Of a DNA stretch of 64,000 nucleotides, positions 8,001 through 16,766 are shown piece by piece. The stretch covers positions 22,736-86,735 of the forward strand of contig NZ_JBNASF010000004.1 in assembly GCF_049720995.1 (NCBI RefSeq), given 5' to 3'. A program made the translations under genes and the position numbers. The notes beneath the pieces are model-generated. The model saw only the letters and a program-made list of their open reading frames with translations, was not told the DNA's origin and ran no database searches. How positions within the stretch are numbered: position 1 is the stretch's first letter; each line of letters starts with the position of its first letter. The stretch comes from Methanothermobacter sp049720995 (GTDB lineage Archaea; Methanobacteriota; Methanobacteria; Methanobacteriales; Methanothermobacteraceae).

Positions 8001-9551
8001 TTTCTTCTCTGAATTGTCAAGTTCCCTGAGTTTAGCCCATCCATCTGCGATTTTAACTATCTTCTCCACTCCAGGCTGCAGTGTGATCTCATTCCCAGAT
8101 GCATCGGTGCAGGATACAACGATGGGTGAGAAGACACCCTCGAATCCGGGTATCGTGAACTGCCAGGTCCACTCGTACTGGGCGCCCATGGGGTTTGTGA
8201 GGCTTGAGTTGCTGTAGAGCTGCACCCCCTTGATCACGGGGATGTTGATCCTCTCAAACTCTGCAAGCGCTCCGCCTGATGGCAGGTTGGCGTAGTTCAG
8301 TGACCAGGAATAGAGGGATATGACTGCGTCTATGCTGCGGTTCAGGGGCCCCTTACCGTTAACTCCCAGTGTGAGCTCCTCAAGGAGTGAACTCACAGCA
8401 GGGTTTGTGGCGCCCTGGTAGAGGTTGAAGATGGCCCTTCCATGCCTCTCCGCCTCCCTGATTATGGCGTCCACTGTGGGTGATGACCCATAGCTTACAA
8501 CCACCAGGAAGGGTCCTCTTATGTTTTTGTTTGCTGTGTACCATTCCTCGAACTGTCTGTAGACATCCGCCCTCTGGTTCTCTGCCCAGGATGAGAAGTT
8601 CTGGTCCATCCACCTGAGGCTGTCATATGGTGGAATGAATCCAGGGTTGCCCTCTATCCAGGCCTTTATTCTGGATCTTTCTGCAACCACACTCATCACC
8701 CCACAGTCAGGGTGGTAGAGTCCCCAGTCTGGGGCTGCCATTACCGGTCCCTGATTGTTCTCAACCGGGTTGAAGGTTGTCTCGCCGAGGAGATACTGTA
8801 TGTACTTTATCATGTTCTCAAGGTTCTCCCTGGTTGCCCCTCCTGATGCAAGGGCGTAGTAACTTGCAACGTAGGTGTTCTCCACTGTATCCGGTGTGTC
8901 ATTTCCAGGTGTTCCGCCCAGGAGGTTCAGTCCGGTTCCGCCGTAGGGGTCGCTGTCTGTGTCTGTTGGGTAACCGAAGCCCGCCGCTATCATGTTCCTC
9001 TGGTTCGCGGGACTCCTCAGTAGGTAGGGGTACCAGGAGTCACCCCAGCCTGTCCCGGGCATTGCCATGTCCAGGTAGGCGAAGTTCACGTACTCCATTA
9101 TCCAGTCGTTTGCCGCTGATGACGGATCCCACATGTCATGGTAGATTATCCTCCTATTATCCATTGACTTCAGTAGGCGTCCCTTCTCAGGGACCGAGCT
9201 TATGATGGCTATATCCGGCATGAATGTGTGGTTCAGGGTGCAGCTGGAGTTTATGGTGTATGTCACCGGCCGGTAGGTGTGGTAGCTTATCCTCACCTCA
9301 ACAGGGAATCTGTCACTGAATGTAACCCTGTAGGATCCTTCTGCTGCTGTTAATGTTTCATTGAGAACCGAACCATTGTATATCACGGTGATTGTGGCAT
9401 TCTTCACTGGCAGCGCGTCCTGTAGTGTGGTGTACCCTCCTGATGTTTCATTGTAGATCTCCTTTATGTGTCCTGAAACCTCCGCTGCACTGGCTGTGCC
9501 TGTCAGTGCAACTGCGAGTATCACTGCCATTACTGTGATGAATCCTTTAAT
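5073..9551 (-). CDS. Secreted, membrane-anchored CobN/ChlH-like chelatase subunit homologue
   Basis: About 1,492 residues. Order: signal peptide with hydrophobic core AVILAVALTGTASA, a carboxypeptidase-regulatory-like beta sandwich (to about 110), a full-length CobN/Mg-chelatase H-subunit domain (about 130-1330), a Ser/Gly/Thr-rich stalk, and a C-terminal membrane anchor ending YWRGR. Classical CobN inserts cobalt into hydrogenobyrinate in the cytoplasm with CobS/CobT; this one is predicted to be outside the cell, without ATPase partners in the window, so a role in tetrapyrrole or metal capture is inference. The first ATG (9530) gives a signal peptide without a basic head. An ATT at 9549-9551, correctly spaced behind GGAGGTGA, adds a lysine-containing head and is my preferred start. 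Confidence 0.85.
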   Translation of the reverse strand: MKGFITVMAVILAVALTGTASAAEVSGHIKEIYNETSGGYTTLQDALPVKNATITVIYNGSVLNETLTAAEGSYRVTFSDRFPVEVRISYHTYRPVTYTINSSCTLNHTFMPDIAIISSVPEKGRLLKSMDNRRIIYHDMWDPSSAANDWIMEYVNFAYLDMAMPGTGWGDSWYPYLLRSPANQRNMIAAGFGYPTDTDSDPYGGTGLNLLGGTPGNDTPDTVENTYVASYYALASGGATRENLENMIKYIQYLLGETTFNPVENNQGPVMAAPDWGLYHPDCGVMSVVAERSRIKAWIEGNPGFIPPYDSLRWMDQNFSSWAENQRADVYRQFEEWYTANKNIRGPFLVVVSYGSSPTVDAIIREAERHGRAIFNLYQGATNPAVSSLLEELTLGVNGKGPLNRSIDAVISLYSWSLNYANLPSGGALAEFERINIPVIKGVQLYSNSSLTNPMGAQYEWTWQFTIPGFEGVFSPIVVSCTDASGNEITLQPGVEKIVKIADGWAKLRELDNSEKKIAVILYSYPPGKDGFTASYLDVFRSLHDLLVKLNESGYRVERIPGVDELYRIISEFGNKGTWAQPLLERYVMEHKAELQASGQLLDVQKYLEWFSKLPEKLRSEVTSKWGAAPGNIMTVNGSIVIPGIMLGNIFVTVQPARGWDEVTDYHNPYLPPHHQYIAFYRWMENVFRANAMIHLGTHGTLEFLPGRMIGLMEDDWPFQLTGIPNIYPYIVSNPGEGMVAKDRSCALIIDHMTPAMVESGLYGELIEIHDLIHQYENALKVGNSQILPALESQIRSKASEMGFNMTGNFTDALERLHLSLHEIESDIIPLGLHSLGRVLEGDELVEEVLTIASSRSEFLENIRKTLHPSRPAYSEMLKDPLRYSDDIASVKDLARTWIRNIINGTVPAGINSADLEFINETIRKIRGNTEWQSLLSALGGGFVRPGLAGDPAWCDVLPTGANFYATNPRKMPTRAAWETAKRITDTLLAEYYMKHGRFPELIGMVMWGTELLRTDGIAIAEFMYLLGVKPQWNTNGDVKPEPVLMDASELRITVNGVEIPRPRIDVFVTAVTGNQLWIDLMNAAVRMAAEADDTENYVKRHYSECGSLDRVFGLRGLVLEGTGVSDMTPATSRWNSSAELADVYLSRVSYAWRSTPGGVDIQQNRGTFQYLLGKVDLVTQNLDSTWRLTDTDDYYDWFGGMVLASRHLGGNPDTALVDIRNRNTVTVRTVAEEIEVEVRSQLLNPRYMDSLLSSPSGWLEYASRYRNLFGIAVTTGAVSNELWDQVARNLISDRFRVSNDYEAVATQSMIAWVLEAARRNICNADKAVLRDLANRYIELAGQYGVVCCHHTCANIVFNNWVVKVSSINQASLKRFAAALAAATGASVSIPGGGSENPVHSDSDSNGESAGRTGQRPSGSSGASYSESSGSMGESQGQTPATETGTGAESGKAYEVSASTRSGSSESQVPLYALLGVVSLVLLVGFGYWRGR

Positions 9552-9555
9552 ATTT

Positions 9556-9563
9556 TCACCTCC
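9556..9563 (-). promoter_or_regulatory. Ribosome binding site deciding an ATT start
   Basis: GGAGGTGA, a near-perfect complement of the archaeal 16S tail, ends 4 nt before ATT at 9551 and 25 nt before the first in-frame ATG. The spacing favours initiation at ATT. Confidence 0.55.
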
Positions 9564-9676
9564 CTTTAATTCTATTCAGGTTTACTTTAAGGGAGGCAAT
9601 ATTTAAAATTAACTTTAATTATTTTAAAAAAATTTTAAATATGCTCACCCGGATGGTCACGTTAAATGCCTTTGAT

Positions 9677-9817
9677 GATAATAAATAGGTTGATGGGTTT
9701 TCAGTTATTTTGCAGGGCTTTTCAGCTGTTCAGTGACAATAAAAGAAGTTAATGGGGGTTTCAGATTATTCAGCAGGGATTTTTTAGTTGTTCACTGATA
9801 ATAAAAGATGATTGGAG
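9677..9817. repeat. Degenerate tandem repeat, about 60-bp unit
   Basis: Units start at 9677, 9735 and 9797 (periods 58 and 62). They share GA-AATAAA, GTT-ATGGG, TTTCAG-TTATT, CAGGG and GTTCA-TGA blocks. The third copy runs into the stop of the next gene. The whole 9552-9817 gap holds only this repeat and an AT-rich promoter zone. Confidence 0.75.
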
Positions 9818-10903
9818 TTAAATGTAGTTGTTGTTTCTCATCATGGTCTCGGCCCTCTCCCTGTAGCCTCTAATTCGCCCGCTATCATCCTGTAGGTTGA
9901 AGAACACCGAGTGTATGACCTCACCTGCATGTGTGAGGGCTGAGCCCACAAGACCCTCGGAGGTGTACCTGTGGTCTATCCCGTAGCCGGGGGATGGGTA
10001 ACGGTGTTCATCTGAGTTCATGATCCTCTCAATGAAGTCCTCATGGTCCACAGGGTCGTATGTGGCCTCATCATGGAGCATGGCCTCGATTGCATAGCTC
10101 TTTATTATCTTATCATGGAGTTCCCTGTAGACCGAGCTTCTTGATATAAATTCAAATCCCGCAATTCTACCGTTGATTGCAACAAGAACTCCTTTCTGAT
10201 CCTTCACGGGTTTGAATGGTTTTTTGAATTCCTCCAGTGTCTTTCTCTTCTTTCTGTAGGCATCTGCCATCGCACCTGTTTTTGAGGTTGAGCCTGTCCT
10301 CCTGTGTAGTCTGTTAACTTCATCCCATACGCTGCTCTGGCGTGCGCAGTAAACCTGCAGTAACTCTTCCTGGTTTCCGATGTTGGTCTCCCGGATATCC
10401 TCAAAGTTGTCACGGATGACATTCTCATCTGTGACGGCATAATCTATTTCAGCCCTTCTTCCAAGGTTCTCAAGGTTCTCTGTCACTGTCCTTGTCTTGG
10501 TAACCCTTACATTGAGTGCAGCGACCCTTTCAGGGTCCCTGAACTCCTTTGAGGTGTAGGACCATCTGCCCTGCTCCACGCAGCTTACAGGTATTATGGT
10601 TTCTGACTTCTCAGGCACCAGAACGGTGGCGTTGGCCACACGGTTCTGCTTGGCACCCTCAAGTTCCTCCCCATCAATTATGAGTACGGGTTCAGCAGCC
10701 CGGTTAACTGCAAGTACCTTGGTTACTGAGCCATATTCGTCAACCTCACCTATACTTATGAGGTCATTGCTCATGGCCTCTTTGAGTGTAATGTAGTTCT
10801 GGCTCCCCTCAGGTGCCCTTAGCGGGATGACCTCCATCTGACCTGAAACCTGGGGTTTGAGGAACTCCAGGCTTCCAAGCCACCTCTCAGCTATCTCATC
10901 CAA
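9818..10903 (-). CDS. ARPP-1 (DUF6569)-like protein
   Basis: 361 residues. The segment VLIIDGEELEGAKQNRV followed by VPEKSETIIPVSCVEQGRW is the signature I associate with the ARPP-1/DUF6569 family, found near ADP-ribosylglycohydrolase and phosphatase genes; its activity is unknown. No membrane segment or signal peptide is seen. Start: TTG at 10903, 3 nt behind AGAGGTGAT; a TTG at 10918 would overlap that ribosome site. It stands alone, with 250 bp of AT-rich sequence upstream. Confidence 0.7.
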   Translation of the reverse strand: MDEIAERWLGSLEFLKPQVSGQMEVIPLRAPEGSQNYITLKEAMSNDLISIGEVDEYGSVTKVLAVNRAAEPVLIIDGEELEGAKQNRVANATVLVPEKSETIIPVSCVEQGRWSYTSKEFRDPERVAALNVRVTKTRTVTENLENLGRRAEIDYAVTDENVIRDNFEDIRETNIGNQEELLQVYCARQSSVWDEVNRLHRRTGSTSKTGAMADAYRKKRKTLEEFKKPFKPVKDQKGVLVAINGRIAGFEFISRSSVYRELHDKIIKSYAIEAMLHDEATYDPVDHEDFIERIMNSDEHRYPSPGYGIDHRYTSEGLVGSALTHAGEVIHSVFFNLQDDSGRIRGYRERAETMMRNNNYI

Positions 10904-11169
10904 AACATCACCTCTCAATGTTAATAGCCAGATAATTCACTCTGACTCTAGAATAGTATATGTAAATTATTGAATATAAATACTTTTACTGGATAATCTA
11001 AAATATTTTATTCAACATGAGTGAAATATATGTTTAATAAAATAATTGCATTTAAATGTGGTATTCTGAAAGATTTTAAGTGTTCACATGGACGCCCTTT
11101 GATTCTGGATTTATTCTCTGAGAGCTTCTAAGCATTTAATAAGAAAAATAAAGGTATTCTGAGGGTATA
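10904..11169. other. AT-rich intergenic region
   Basis: Contains the promoter region of the ARPP-1-like gene (TATA-like stretches near 10955-11010) and the 3' flank of the next operon. No coding potential, RNA gene or repeat was recognised. Confidence 0.4.
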
Positions 11170-11673
11170 TCAGCTGTTATCCCTGAGGGCGGTCCTCAGG
11201 TCCTCAACAGGCACATCGTATGTTTCACAGACCCTCTGAAGCCATGCCATTGTCGATTCAGGTGTGAGGGACATGGCAACCCTTAAGAGCTCTGCAAGGA
11301 CCTGAAACTGTGGTAATGTGGTATCAAGGATTTTTACAAGTGATCTGAAAAGTTTAAAGCATTTTCTGGAGTCTGATATGAATGAGCTCAGGGTCTCCTG
11401 GTATTCAAGGGCATCCACGTCCCTCTCATCATCCATCATAATCGTGGGTGTGAAGATGTCGTACTCCCATCTGAAGAGTCCAAGGATGAACCTCCTCTTA
11501 TCCTCTGCCCCCTCAAGGTAGTCTGATATGAGGGATAGAATACCGTGGGATACTGCTGAGGGGCTTGCCCTCGTGTTACCTGTAATTCCAAGGTTTGCCT
11601 CCAGCAGTTTCTTCAGGGAGGTCTTCATCCAGCCGCTCTGGGGGTCTTCGAGGTCATTCACTGTGGCCTCCAC
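11170..11673 (-). CDS. Unknown protein, second gene of an overlapping pair
   Basis: About 167 residues, soluble, helical in appearance, with no motif that I recognise; the mid-region FILGLFRWEYDIFTPTIMMDD is hydrophobic but short. The frame opens at GTG 11685, which lies inside the ribosome site GAGGTGA (11682-11688), so the GTG at 11673 is the better start. Translational coupling with the preceding gene is likely because that ribosome site overlaps its stop codon. Function unknown. Confidence 0.65.
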   Translation of the reverse strand: MEATVNDLEDPQSGWMKTSLKKLLEANLGITGNTRASPSAVSHGILSLISDYLEGAEDKRRFILGLFRWEYDIFTPTIMMDDERDVDALEYQETLSSFISDSRKCFKLFRSLVKILDTTLPQFQVLAELLRVAMSLTPESTMAWLQRVCETYDVPVEDLRTALRDNS

Positions 11674-11681
11674 AACCTTCC

Positions 11682-12056
11682 TCACCTCAAAGGGCTTTCC
11701 TTGAGGTCAAAGAAGTGGGGGTACCTTAATTTCATTTCCATCTTCATTTCCTCTGCATCATATTCCCCAGGCTCTTCCAGGATCTCCCTGAAGGCCTCGA
11801 AGAGGATCATATCCCGTAACCGTATGTGGGACGTCCAGTCGGTGAAGTATTTTATCCGGATGTCTTCCGCTGTTTTTCGTCCCATGGGGGTTTTCAGGAG
11901 GGAGGGGTGATGTTTCAGGAACTTCTCCCATCCCTCAAGGCCTGTGTATCCTGATTTCAGGATTCGCTCTGCCTCATCATTATATTTCATGCTTTCAGAT
12001 AGGTCCAATATACCACCTCTAAAAGAGAGCAGGAGGTCATTCACCTCAATATACAT
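11682..12056 (-). CDS. Unknown protein, first gene of an overlapping pair
   Basis: 124 residues, highly charged, no recognised domain. Mid-region GRKTAEDIRIKYFTDWTSH and the acidic AEEMKMEMKLRYP are the most distinctive parts. The ATG at 12056 has no ribosome site, and TATA-like sequence lies about 40-60 bp upstream, so a short or absent leader is likely. It is followed without a gap by the 167-residue unknown gene; the pair may encode a complex. Function unknown. Confidence 0.6.
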   Translation of the reverse strand: MYIEVNDLLLSFRGGILDLSESMKYNDEAERILKSGYTGLEGWEKFLKHHPSLLKTPMGRKTAEDIRIKYFTDWTSHIRLRDMILFEAFREILEEPGEYDAEEMKMEMKLRYPHFFDLKESPLR

Positions 12057-12179
12057 GAATATTCTAAATAAAACAACTCTTTATGTAGAACTGTATATGT
12101 ATATAATTCATATAAAATTTTTCGGTTATGTTAATGAAAAGAATTCGGTTATTAACTCCTATGATTAAAAAATGTAACA

Positions 12180-12520
12180 AAACCCTTTTCTGAGATTCAT
12201 AAAAAATAGGGGTGAGTGTCACGTCCTCAACTGCTGCTACCCTTAACCGGCTCCAGGGAGTGGGAAAATTGAAAACCATACCCAGTATGGCGTAGAGTGG
12301 AGTTTCTATGGTCCCTGAGCTACTTGCCGCAGCCTTTTCTGAGACTAAGAATGCGTTCTCACCCCCAATAACATGACACTCTGATACCCCACCCATGGAT
12401 CTGATGCGATCCAGCCTACCACTTCTGTGTGCTCTAGGGTCGATGGCAATTCCTGGGAGGCTCTCGGTGACACAGCATATTGCACCCATCACCGATGACA
12501 ATATACACCCCCTCCACCTC
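12180..12520 (-). pseudogene. Possible decayed gene in a 700-bp gap
   Basis: The gap 12057-12764 has the base composition of coding DNA from about 12200 to 12600, unlike normal AT-rich spacers here. A leftward frame (12501 downward) includes GGVSECHVIGGENAFLVSEK and ASSSGT, and a second frame just upstream reads VYIVIGDG, suggesting one gene broken by frame changes. I could not identify the family. The rest of the gap is promoter sequence for the neighbouring genes. Confidence 0.35.
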
Positions 12521-12764
12521 CTGAGGTCGATTACACTGGCGCCGATACCCGGCCTGATGTTTCCATCTTCAGCTGTTCACATCTGAGCCAGGAAGAATGC
12601 TGATACCGGGTATCCCGCCGGTATCTCCAGGATTCACATGGAAAATTAAATACCTGGAGCATTGCTTAACTAAATCAAGGTGAACTTGTAATACGCCCTT
12701 ATTCAACAGAAAAACTATAAATGTAAATGGATACCATAGAAGTAACATCCAGGTGGTGGAGTGA

Positions 12765-15524
12765 ATGGACGGGGAGATCCAACTCACAGATGAACAGCGC
12801 AGGGCTGTTGAACACTTCACCGGCCCCATGCTGGTTGTTGCAGGGCCAGGGGCCGGGAAGACAAGGATCATAGTTGAGAGGGTGGGCCAGCTCATAGAGA
12901 GGAGGGGGGTTGATCCAGGGAGCCTCGTGGTGATAACCTTCACAAAGAAGGCGGCCGATGAGCTTAAGGAGAGGATACTGAGGCGTGTGGGTTCAAGGGC
13001 AGAGGAGATGCAGATATCCACCATACACTCATTCTGCAACCGCATACTCCGCATGTACCCTGACCACCACCCCCTGGGTTCCCACTTCCATGTCCTGGAT
13101 GAGGAGAAACAGCTCATGTTCATCTACGACCAAAGGGAAGAACTTGGATTGAGAAACATCCCCAGGGAACGATTCATCAAACTCCAGGCCTTCTTCAGCG
13201 AATGCCAGGAGAACATGATTGAACCTGAGGCCCTGCTGGAATACCACCGCTCCCATGGTTCAAAAAGGATCGATATCGTCGCTTCAGAGGCATATGGTAA
13301 ATACCTCAAACTCATGGAGGAAAAGAGGGTTCTGGACTTCTCAGGAATGCAGTGGCAGGTCGTAAAGCTCCTTGAAAATGAGAAGGGGATCCTTGAGGAT
13401 CTCAGGTCAAGGTACAGGTTCCTCATGGTTGACGAGTACCAGGACACAAACCCGATACAGGAGAGGTTCCTGGAGCTCCTTGCAGGTGATGAGAAAAACA
13501 TATTCGCAGTTGGGGATGAGGACCAGAGCATCTACGGCTTCAGGGGGTCTACACCAGAGAACTTCCTGGGCTTTGAGGACAAATACGATGCAGAGGTTGT
13601 GATGCTGGAGAGGAACTTCCGCTCAGTCCCCAGCATAGTGGACATCACCCAGAGGTTCATGGAGGGGTACAGGGACTACCCCAAGACCATAAAACCCGTG
13701 AGGAACTCAAAAAACAGGGTCTTCATCCTCGACAACCCCACCCACCAGGATGAGCCACGCAACATAGTCAGCATAATAAGGTCCCTTGTGGACCACGGTG
13801 TCATACCCCATCAGGGATACGTGACCCTCCTCTTCAGGAGCGTTAAGCACGATGCAGCCGAGATAATGAATGAACTCAGAAGGGAGGGCATCCCATTCAA
13901 CGTCTACGGTGAGGGTGGATTCTTTGACAGGGAGGAGATACTCTACATAATACAGCTCCTCCACCACACCAGGAGTGTAAGGCGGAGGATAATAAAGAAA
14001 CTGAGCCCTGAAAACACCGAACACTTTGAGAGCGACTTCATGGATATAACAGGTGAAAGCATTGAGATCATAAGGGAAATGGATGAGGAGGACTTCAGGT
14101 CACTCAGAACCCACACTGAATTCAGGGAGGCTGGATTCACCGATCAGGATGATATAGAAAAACTCGTCGCCCTCAACAGGCTCATGGACAGTGACCTAGG
14201 CGTCCTTGGAAGGTACTATGATATCCTTGAGATCAGCAGGTACCCCCACAGGCTCCTTGAGAGGGGTGATGATGAGTCAAGGGAGAGGCTCTACAACCTT
14301 GCAAGGTTCAGTTCAATAATCAAGGACTATGAGAGGGTATCATCAGAGCCCACCGTGGAGGGCCTCATGGAGTTTGTGAGGATGGCGATGAATGGAAATG
14401 TTAAGAAGTACGACCAGATCCTCCTTGATAACCCCTTCTCGGTCAATGTCATGACAATGCACAGGGCAAAGGGACTGGAGTTTCCTGTTGTCGTAATCTG
14501 TTCAGTATTCAATGGCAAGCTACCAAGGAAGAATAGATATGAACAGGAGGACCTCTGCATCCCTGATGAGCTCAGAGAGAGTACTGGAAGAGGTGATGTC
14601 CTTGAGGAGAGAAGGCTCTTCTATGTGGGAATGACAAGGGCCCAGGACATGCTCATAATCTCTGCGACAGAGAATCACCGGGGAAGAATGGGGTATTCGC
14701 CATTCATAGAGGACCTCCTATCAGCTTCAAGGATAACAAGCGATAAACTGGGGAGAATAGACCCTGAAGATGCCAGAATAGAGGTCATAAAGAACAGCTG
14801 CCAGGTGGAGGATATTGAATCCATGGAGATCTTCAGGATGAGCTTCACGGAACTCAACACCTACCTCACGTGCCCATTCAGGTACATGATGCTCTATGAG
14901 TACGGCTTCGATGTTCCGTCAACCATGAACCAGCTCTATGGTATGGCGGTCCACGAGTGCCTCAGGAGGATAAACAGGCGCCTCATGAGGGGTGAGGCCA
15001 TAACCGATGGCTACATACATGAACTGGCATCTGAGACCCTCAGGGATATAAATTTAAGCAGAGAGGCATTTGATGCCTTCAAATCCAAACTGAAACGCTA
15101 CATTGAGGATATAAGGTCCCGTGCAGCCAGGATAATATCTGCAGAGAAACCATTCAGCATACTTAGGGATGGTTTCATGCTGACAGGTCAGACAGACCTC
15201 ATCATAGAAAACTCTAATGGTGGCCAGGAACTCGTTGACTTCAAGGCAATGACAGGGGAGGGTATAGAGTCAACGGACATCTCTCTCCAGCTTGGACTCT
15301 ACAGGCACGCCCTTGAAGAGGACTTTGATGGTTTCCTTTCCTACACCTTCGAGGATTCAGAGTGGCATGAGATAGAGCCCCTGGATGATGTTGAAGCGGT
15401 TCTCATTGAAGTTGCAGGCAGGGTTAGGAGGGAGGAATTCCCTGTAAGGAAGAATGATTTCTGCAGGTGGTGCACCTTCCACTCCATGTGTGAGCATGTA
15501 TCAGGGCTTTATGGGACCCTTTAG
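12765..15524 (+). CDS. UvrD-family helicase fused to Fe-S RecB-type nuclease
   Basis: 919 residues. Superfamily 1 motifs are complete: AGPGAGKT (Walker A), VDEYQDT (motif II), QSIYGFRG (III), MHRAKGLEFPV (V) and FYVGMTRA (VI). The C-terminal about 240 residues form a PD-(D/E)XK nuclease: GQTDLII then VDFKAM. Its four cysteines, CPFRY before the nuclease core and CRWCTFHSMC at the end, match the Fe-S clasp of AddB/Cas4-type nucleases. It should unwind and cut DNA ends in repair, recombination or defence. Start ATG is preceded by GGTGGTGGAGTGA; CTATAAATG upstream is a TATA candidate. A paralogue of almost equal length lies at 49020-51776. Confidence 0.92.
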   Translation: MDGEIQLTDEQRRAVEHFTGPMLVVAGPGAGKTRIIVERVGQLIERRGVDPGSLVVITFTKKAADELKERILRRVGSRAEEMQISTIHSFCNRILRMYPDHHPLGSHFHVLDEEKQLMFIYDQREELGLRNIPRERFIKLQAFFSECQENMIEPEALLEYHRSHGSKRIDIVASEAYGKYLKLMEEKRVLDFSGMQWQVVKLLENEKGILEDLRSRYRFLMVDEYQDTNPIQERFLELLAGDEKNIFAVGDEDQSIYGFRGSTPENFLGFEDKYDAEVVMLERNFRSVPSIVDITQRFMEGYRDYPKTIKPVRNSKNRVFILDNPTHQDEPRNIVSIIRSLVDHGVIPHQGYVTLLFRSVKHDAAEIMNELRREGIPFNVYGEGGFFDREEILYIIQLLHHTRSVRRRIIKKLSPENTEHFESDFMDITGESIEIIREMDEEDFRSLRTHTEFREAGFTDQDDIEKLVALNRLMDSDLGVLGRYYDILEISRYPHRLLERGDDESRERLYNLARFSSIIKDYERVSSEPTVEGLMEFVRMAMNGNVKKYDQILLDNPFSVNVMTMHRAKGLEFPVVVICSVFNGKLPRKNRYEQEDLCIPDELRESTGRGDVLEERRLFYVGMTRAQDMLIISATENHRGRMGYSPFIEDLLSASRITSDKLGRIDPEDARIEVIKNSCQVEDIESMEIFRMSFTELNTYLTCPFRYMMLYEYGFDVPSTMNQLYGMAVHECLRRINRRLMRGEAITDGYIHELASETLRDINLSREAFDAFKSKLKRYIEDIRSRAARIISAEKPFSILRDGFMLTGQTDLIIENSNGGQELVDFKAMTGEGIESTDISLQLGLYRHALEEDFDGFLSYTFEDSEWHEIEPLDDVEAVLIEVAGRVRREEFPVRKNDFCRWCTFHSMCEHVSGLYGTL

Positions 15525-15526
15525 GT

Positions 15527-15988
15527 TCACTGCTTCACCCTGAAGGAATATGTTACAAGGTCAAAGTTTTCCTTCTCCATTTCAAAGTCATCCTTATCTG
15601 CCCTGCATATCACGGCATACCGCCCTCTGGGGGTGACCATCACTGTTACCCTCACCATGCTGCCATTTTCAGGGTAAATGAACTCAACCCCACGGTAACC
15701 GTTCACTGTGACGTTTCTTTCTCCGGTGAGATTATCGGGTGCAGGGAACCTGTAGTCAGCCCTCAGCTTTTCGACCGTGACCATGGTCCTGAGGTCCCCG
15801 CCAGGCTCCGAAACGGTGACGGCATACTCATAGCCCCGTTCCACCTCATATGGTGGTTTAATGAAGGAGACCTGCCTCCAGGATGCAGGGTAGTGGAAGA
15901 TGATCTCATGGTTCTCAAAGACCCTGTAGCCTGTGGTGCAGCAGGATACAGATACAACGATAAGAAAAAGGATGGGGATGAGCCTCAT
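15527..15988 (-). CDS. PsbP-like lipoprotein
   Basis: About 153 residues with a short signal peptide ending in a lipobox-like SVSCC, then one PsbP-like domain. The opening FENHEIIFHYPASW and the ending NFDLVTYSFRVK match the downstream neighbour at 16040-16591, so the two arose by tandem duplication. Predicted to be lipid-anchored outside the membrane; ligand unknown. ATG at 15988 follows GGGTGA. Its stop is 2 bp from that of the convergent helicase gene. Confidence 0.75.
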   Translation of the reverse strand: MRLIPILFLIVVSVSCCTTGYRVFENHEIIFHYPASWRQVSFIKPPYEVERGYEYAVTVSEPGGDLRTMVTVEKLRADYRFPAPDNLTGERNVTVNGYRGVEFIYPENGSMVRVTVMVTPRGRYAVICRADKDDFEMEKENFDLVTYSFRVKQ

Positions 15989-16039
15989 CACCTCACCCGG
16001 ATGCGGATACAGTGATAAGAAATGATTGGAGTGCTCTCA

Positions 16040-16591
16040 TCACTTCACCTGGAATGAATAGGTGATAAGGTCAAAGTTCCTCTGTTCAGAATCAAACCTC
16101 TCGGGTGTTGTACCGCAGAGTATGACGTAGATCTTCCCGTTCTTCTCAAGCCAGGTCGCACGTTCCTTTTTCTCCACACCATCCACGGTGATGGTGTGTA
16201 TGTTCTCATATGCGGTTACACCGTCAACGGTGAGAGTTCTCTCAGAGATCAGCCTGTAACCCGGTTCCCCTGAAAAGGCCCGGTAGGTTTCATCATAGAC
16301 GTCCTTAAGGGTCCTCCCTGATGGCAGCGGAATGCTCTGTATGATGACCAGGGTCTCAAGGTTACCTGACTCATCCACCCCTGATGGGTCAGCGACCGCT
16401 GCAATGCTGTTTGGACTTGAAACCGTCAGGTTCTCTGAGGTCCAGTTTGCAGGGTACCTGAATGATATCTCACTGTCAGAGTACGTCCTGTATGGCACCT
16501 TCGGGACCGTATTGTTGCCCTCGGTTGTGACGGTGCAGCCTGAGACAGCAACGGCCACAACGATGAGGAGCAGGAAAAAATATTCCCTCAT
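16040..16591 (-). CDS. PsbP-like lipoprotein
   Basis: 183 residues. Signal peptide EYFFLLLIVVAVAVSGC with a lipobox cysteine, a threonine-rich linker, and a PsbP-like domain starting SDSEISFRYPANW and ending NFDLITYSFQVK. It is paralogous to the gene 51 bp downstream and likely co-transcribed. The frame extends upstream to about 16969 but that extension has no signal-peptide logic; the ATG at 16591 sits behind a G-rich ribosome site. Confidence 0.78.
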   Translation of the reverse strand: MREYFFLLLIVVAVAVSGCTVTTEGNNTVPKVPYRTYSDSEISFRYPANWTSENLTVSSPNSIAAVADPSGVDESGNLETLVIIQSIPLPSGRTLKDVYDETYRAFSGEPGYRLISERTLTVDGVTAYENIHTITVDGVEKKERATWLEKNGKIYVILCGTTPERFDSEQRNFDLITYSFQVK

Positions 16592-16657
16592 ATAAAACCC
16601 CCCTTTCTCTGTACAGTTAACTATGTATCCCATTGTGGATATATAGAGTGGGTGTGA

Positions 16658-16739
16658 TACATCCTGGATATCTTGTTTCGAGTCTTGAGGAGTTGGGGGC
16701 CTTTCAGTGTGATTGAAGGAACCATTACATCCTGGATAT
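16658..16739. repeat. 14-bp direct repeat between divergent genes
   Basis: TACATCCTGGATAT occurs at 16658-16671 and 16726-16739, 68 bp apart, in the spacer between the leftward lipoprotein and the rightward YbjQ-like gene. Could be a regulator site or a decayed duplication. Confidence 0.6.
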
Positions 16740-16766
16740 GGGGACTGAGAACAGGGTGATAGTGGG

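Noticed and set aside
9677..9817. Repeat units that could be taken for a CRISPR array
   Set aside because: The units are degenerate, contiguous and about 60 bp long, with no constant repeat plus variable spacer structure.
12064..12501. 145-residue leftward frame as a real gene
   Set aside because: No ribosome site, its last third runs through AT-rich promoter sequence, and homologous-looking sequence continues in another frame; listed only as a possible relic.
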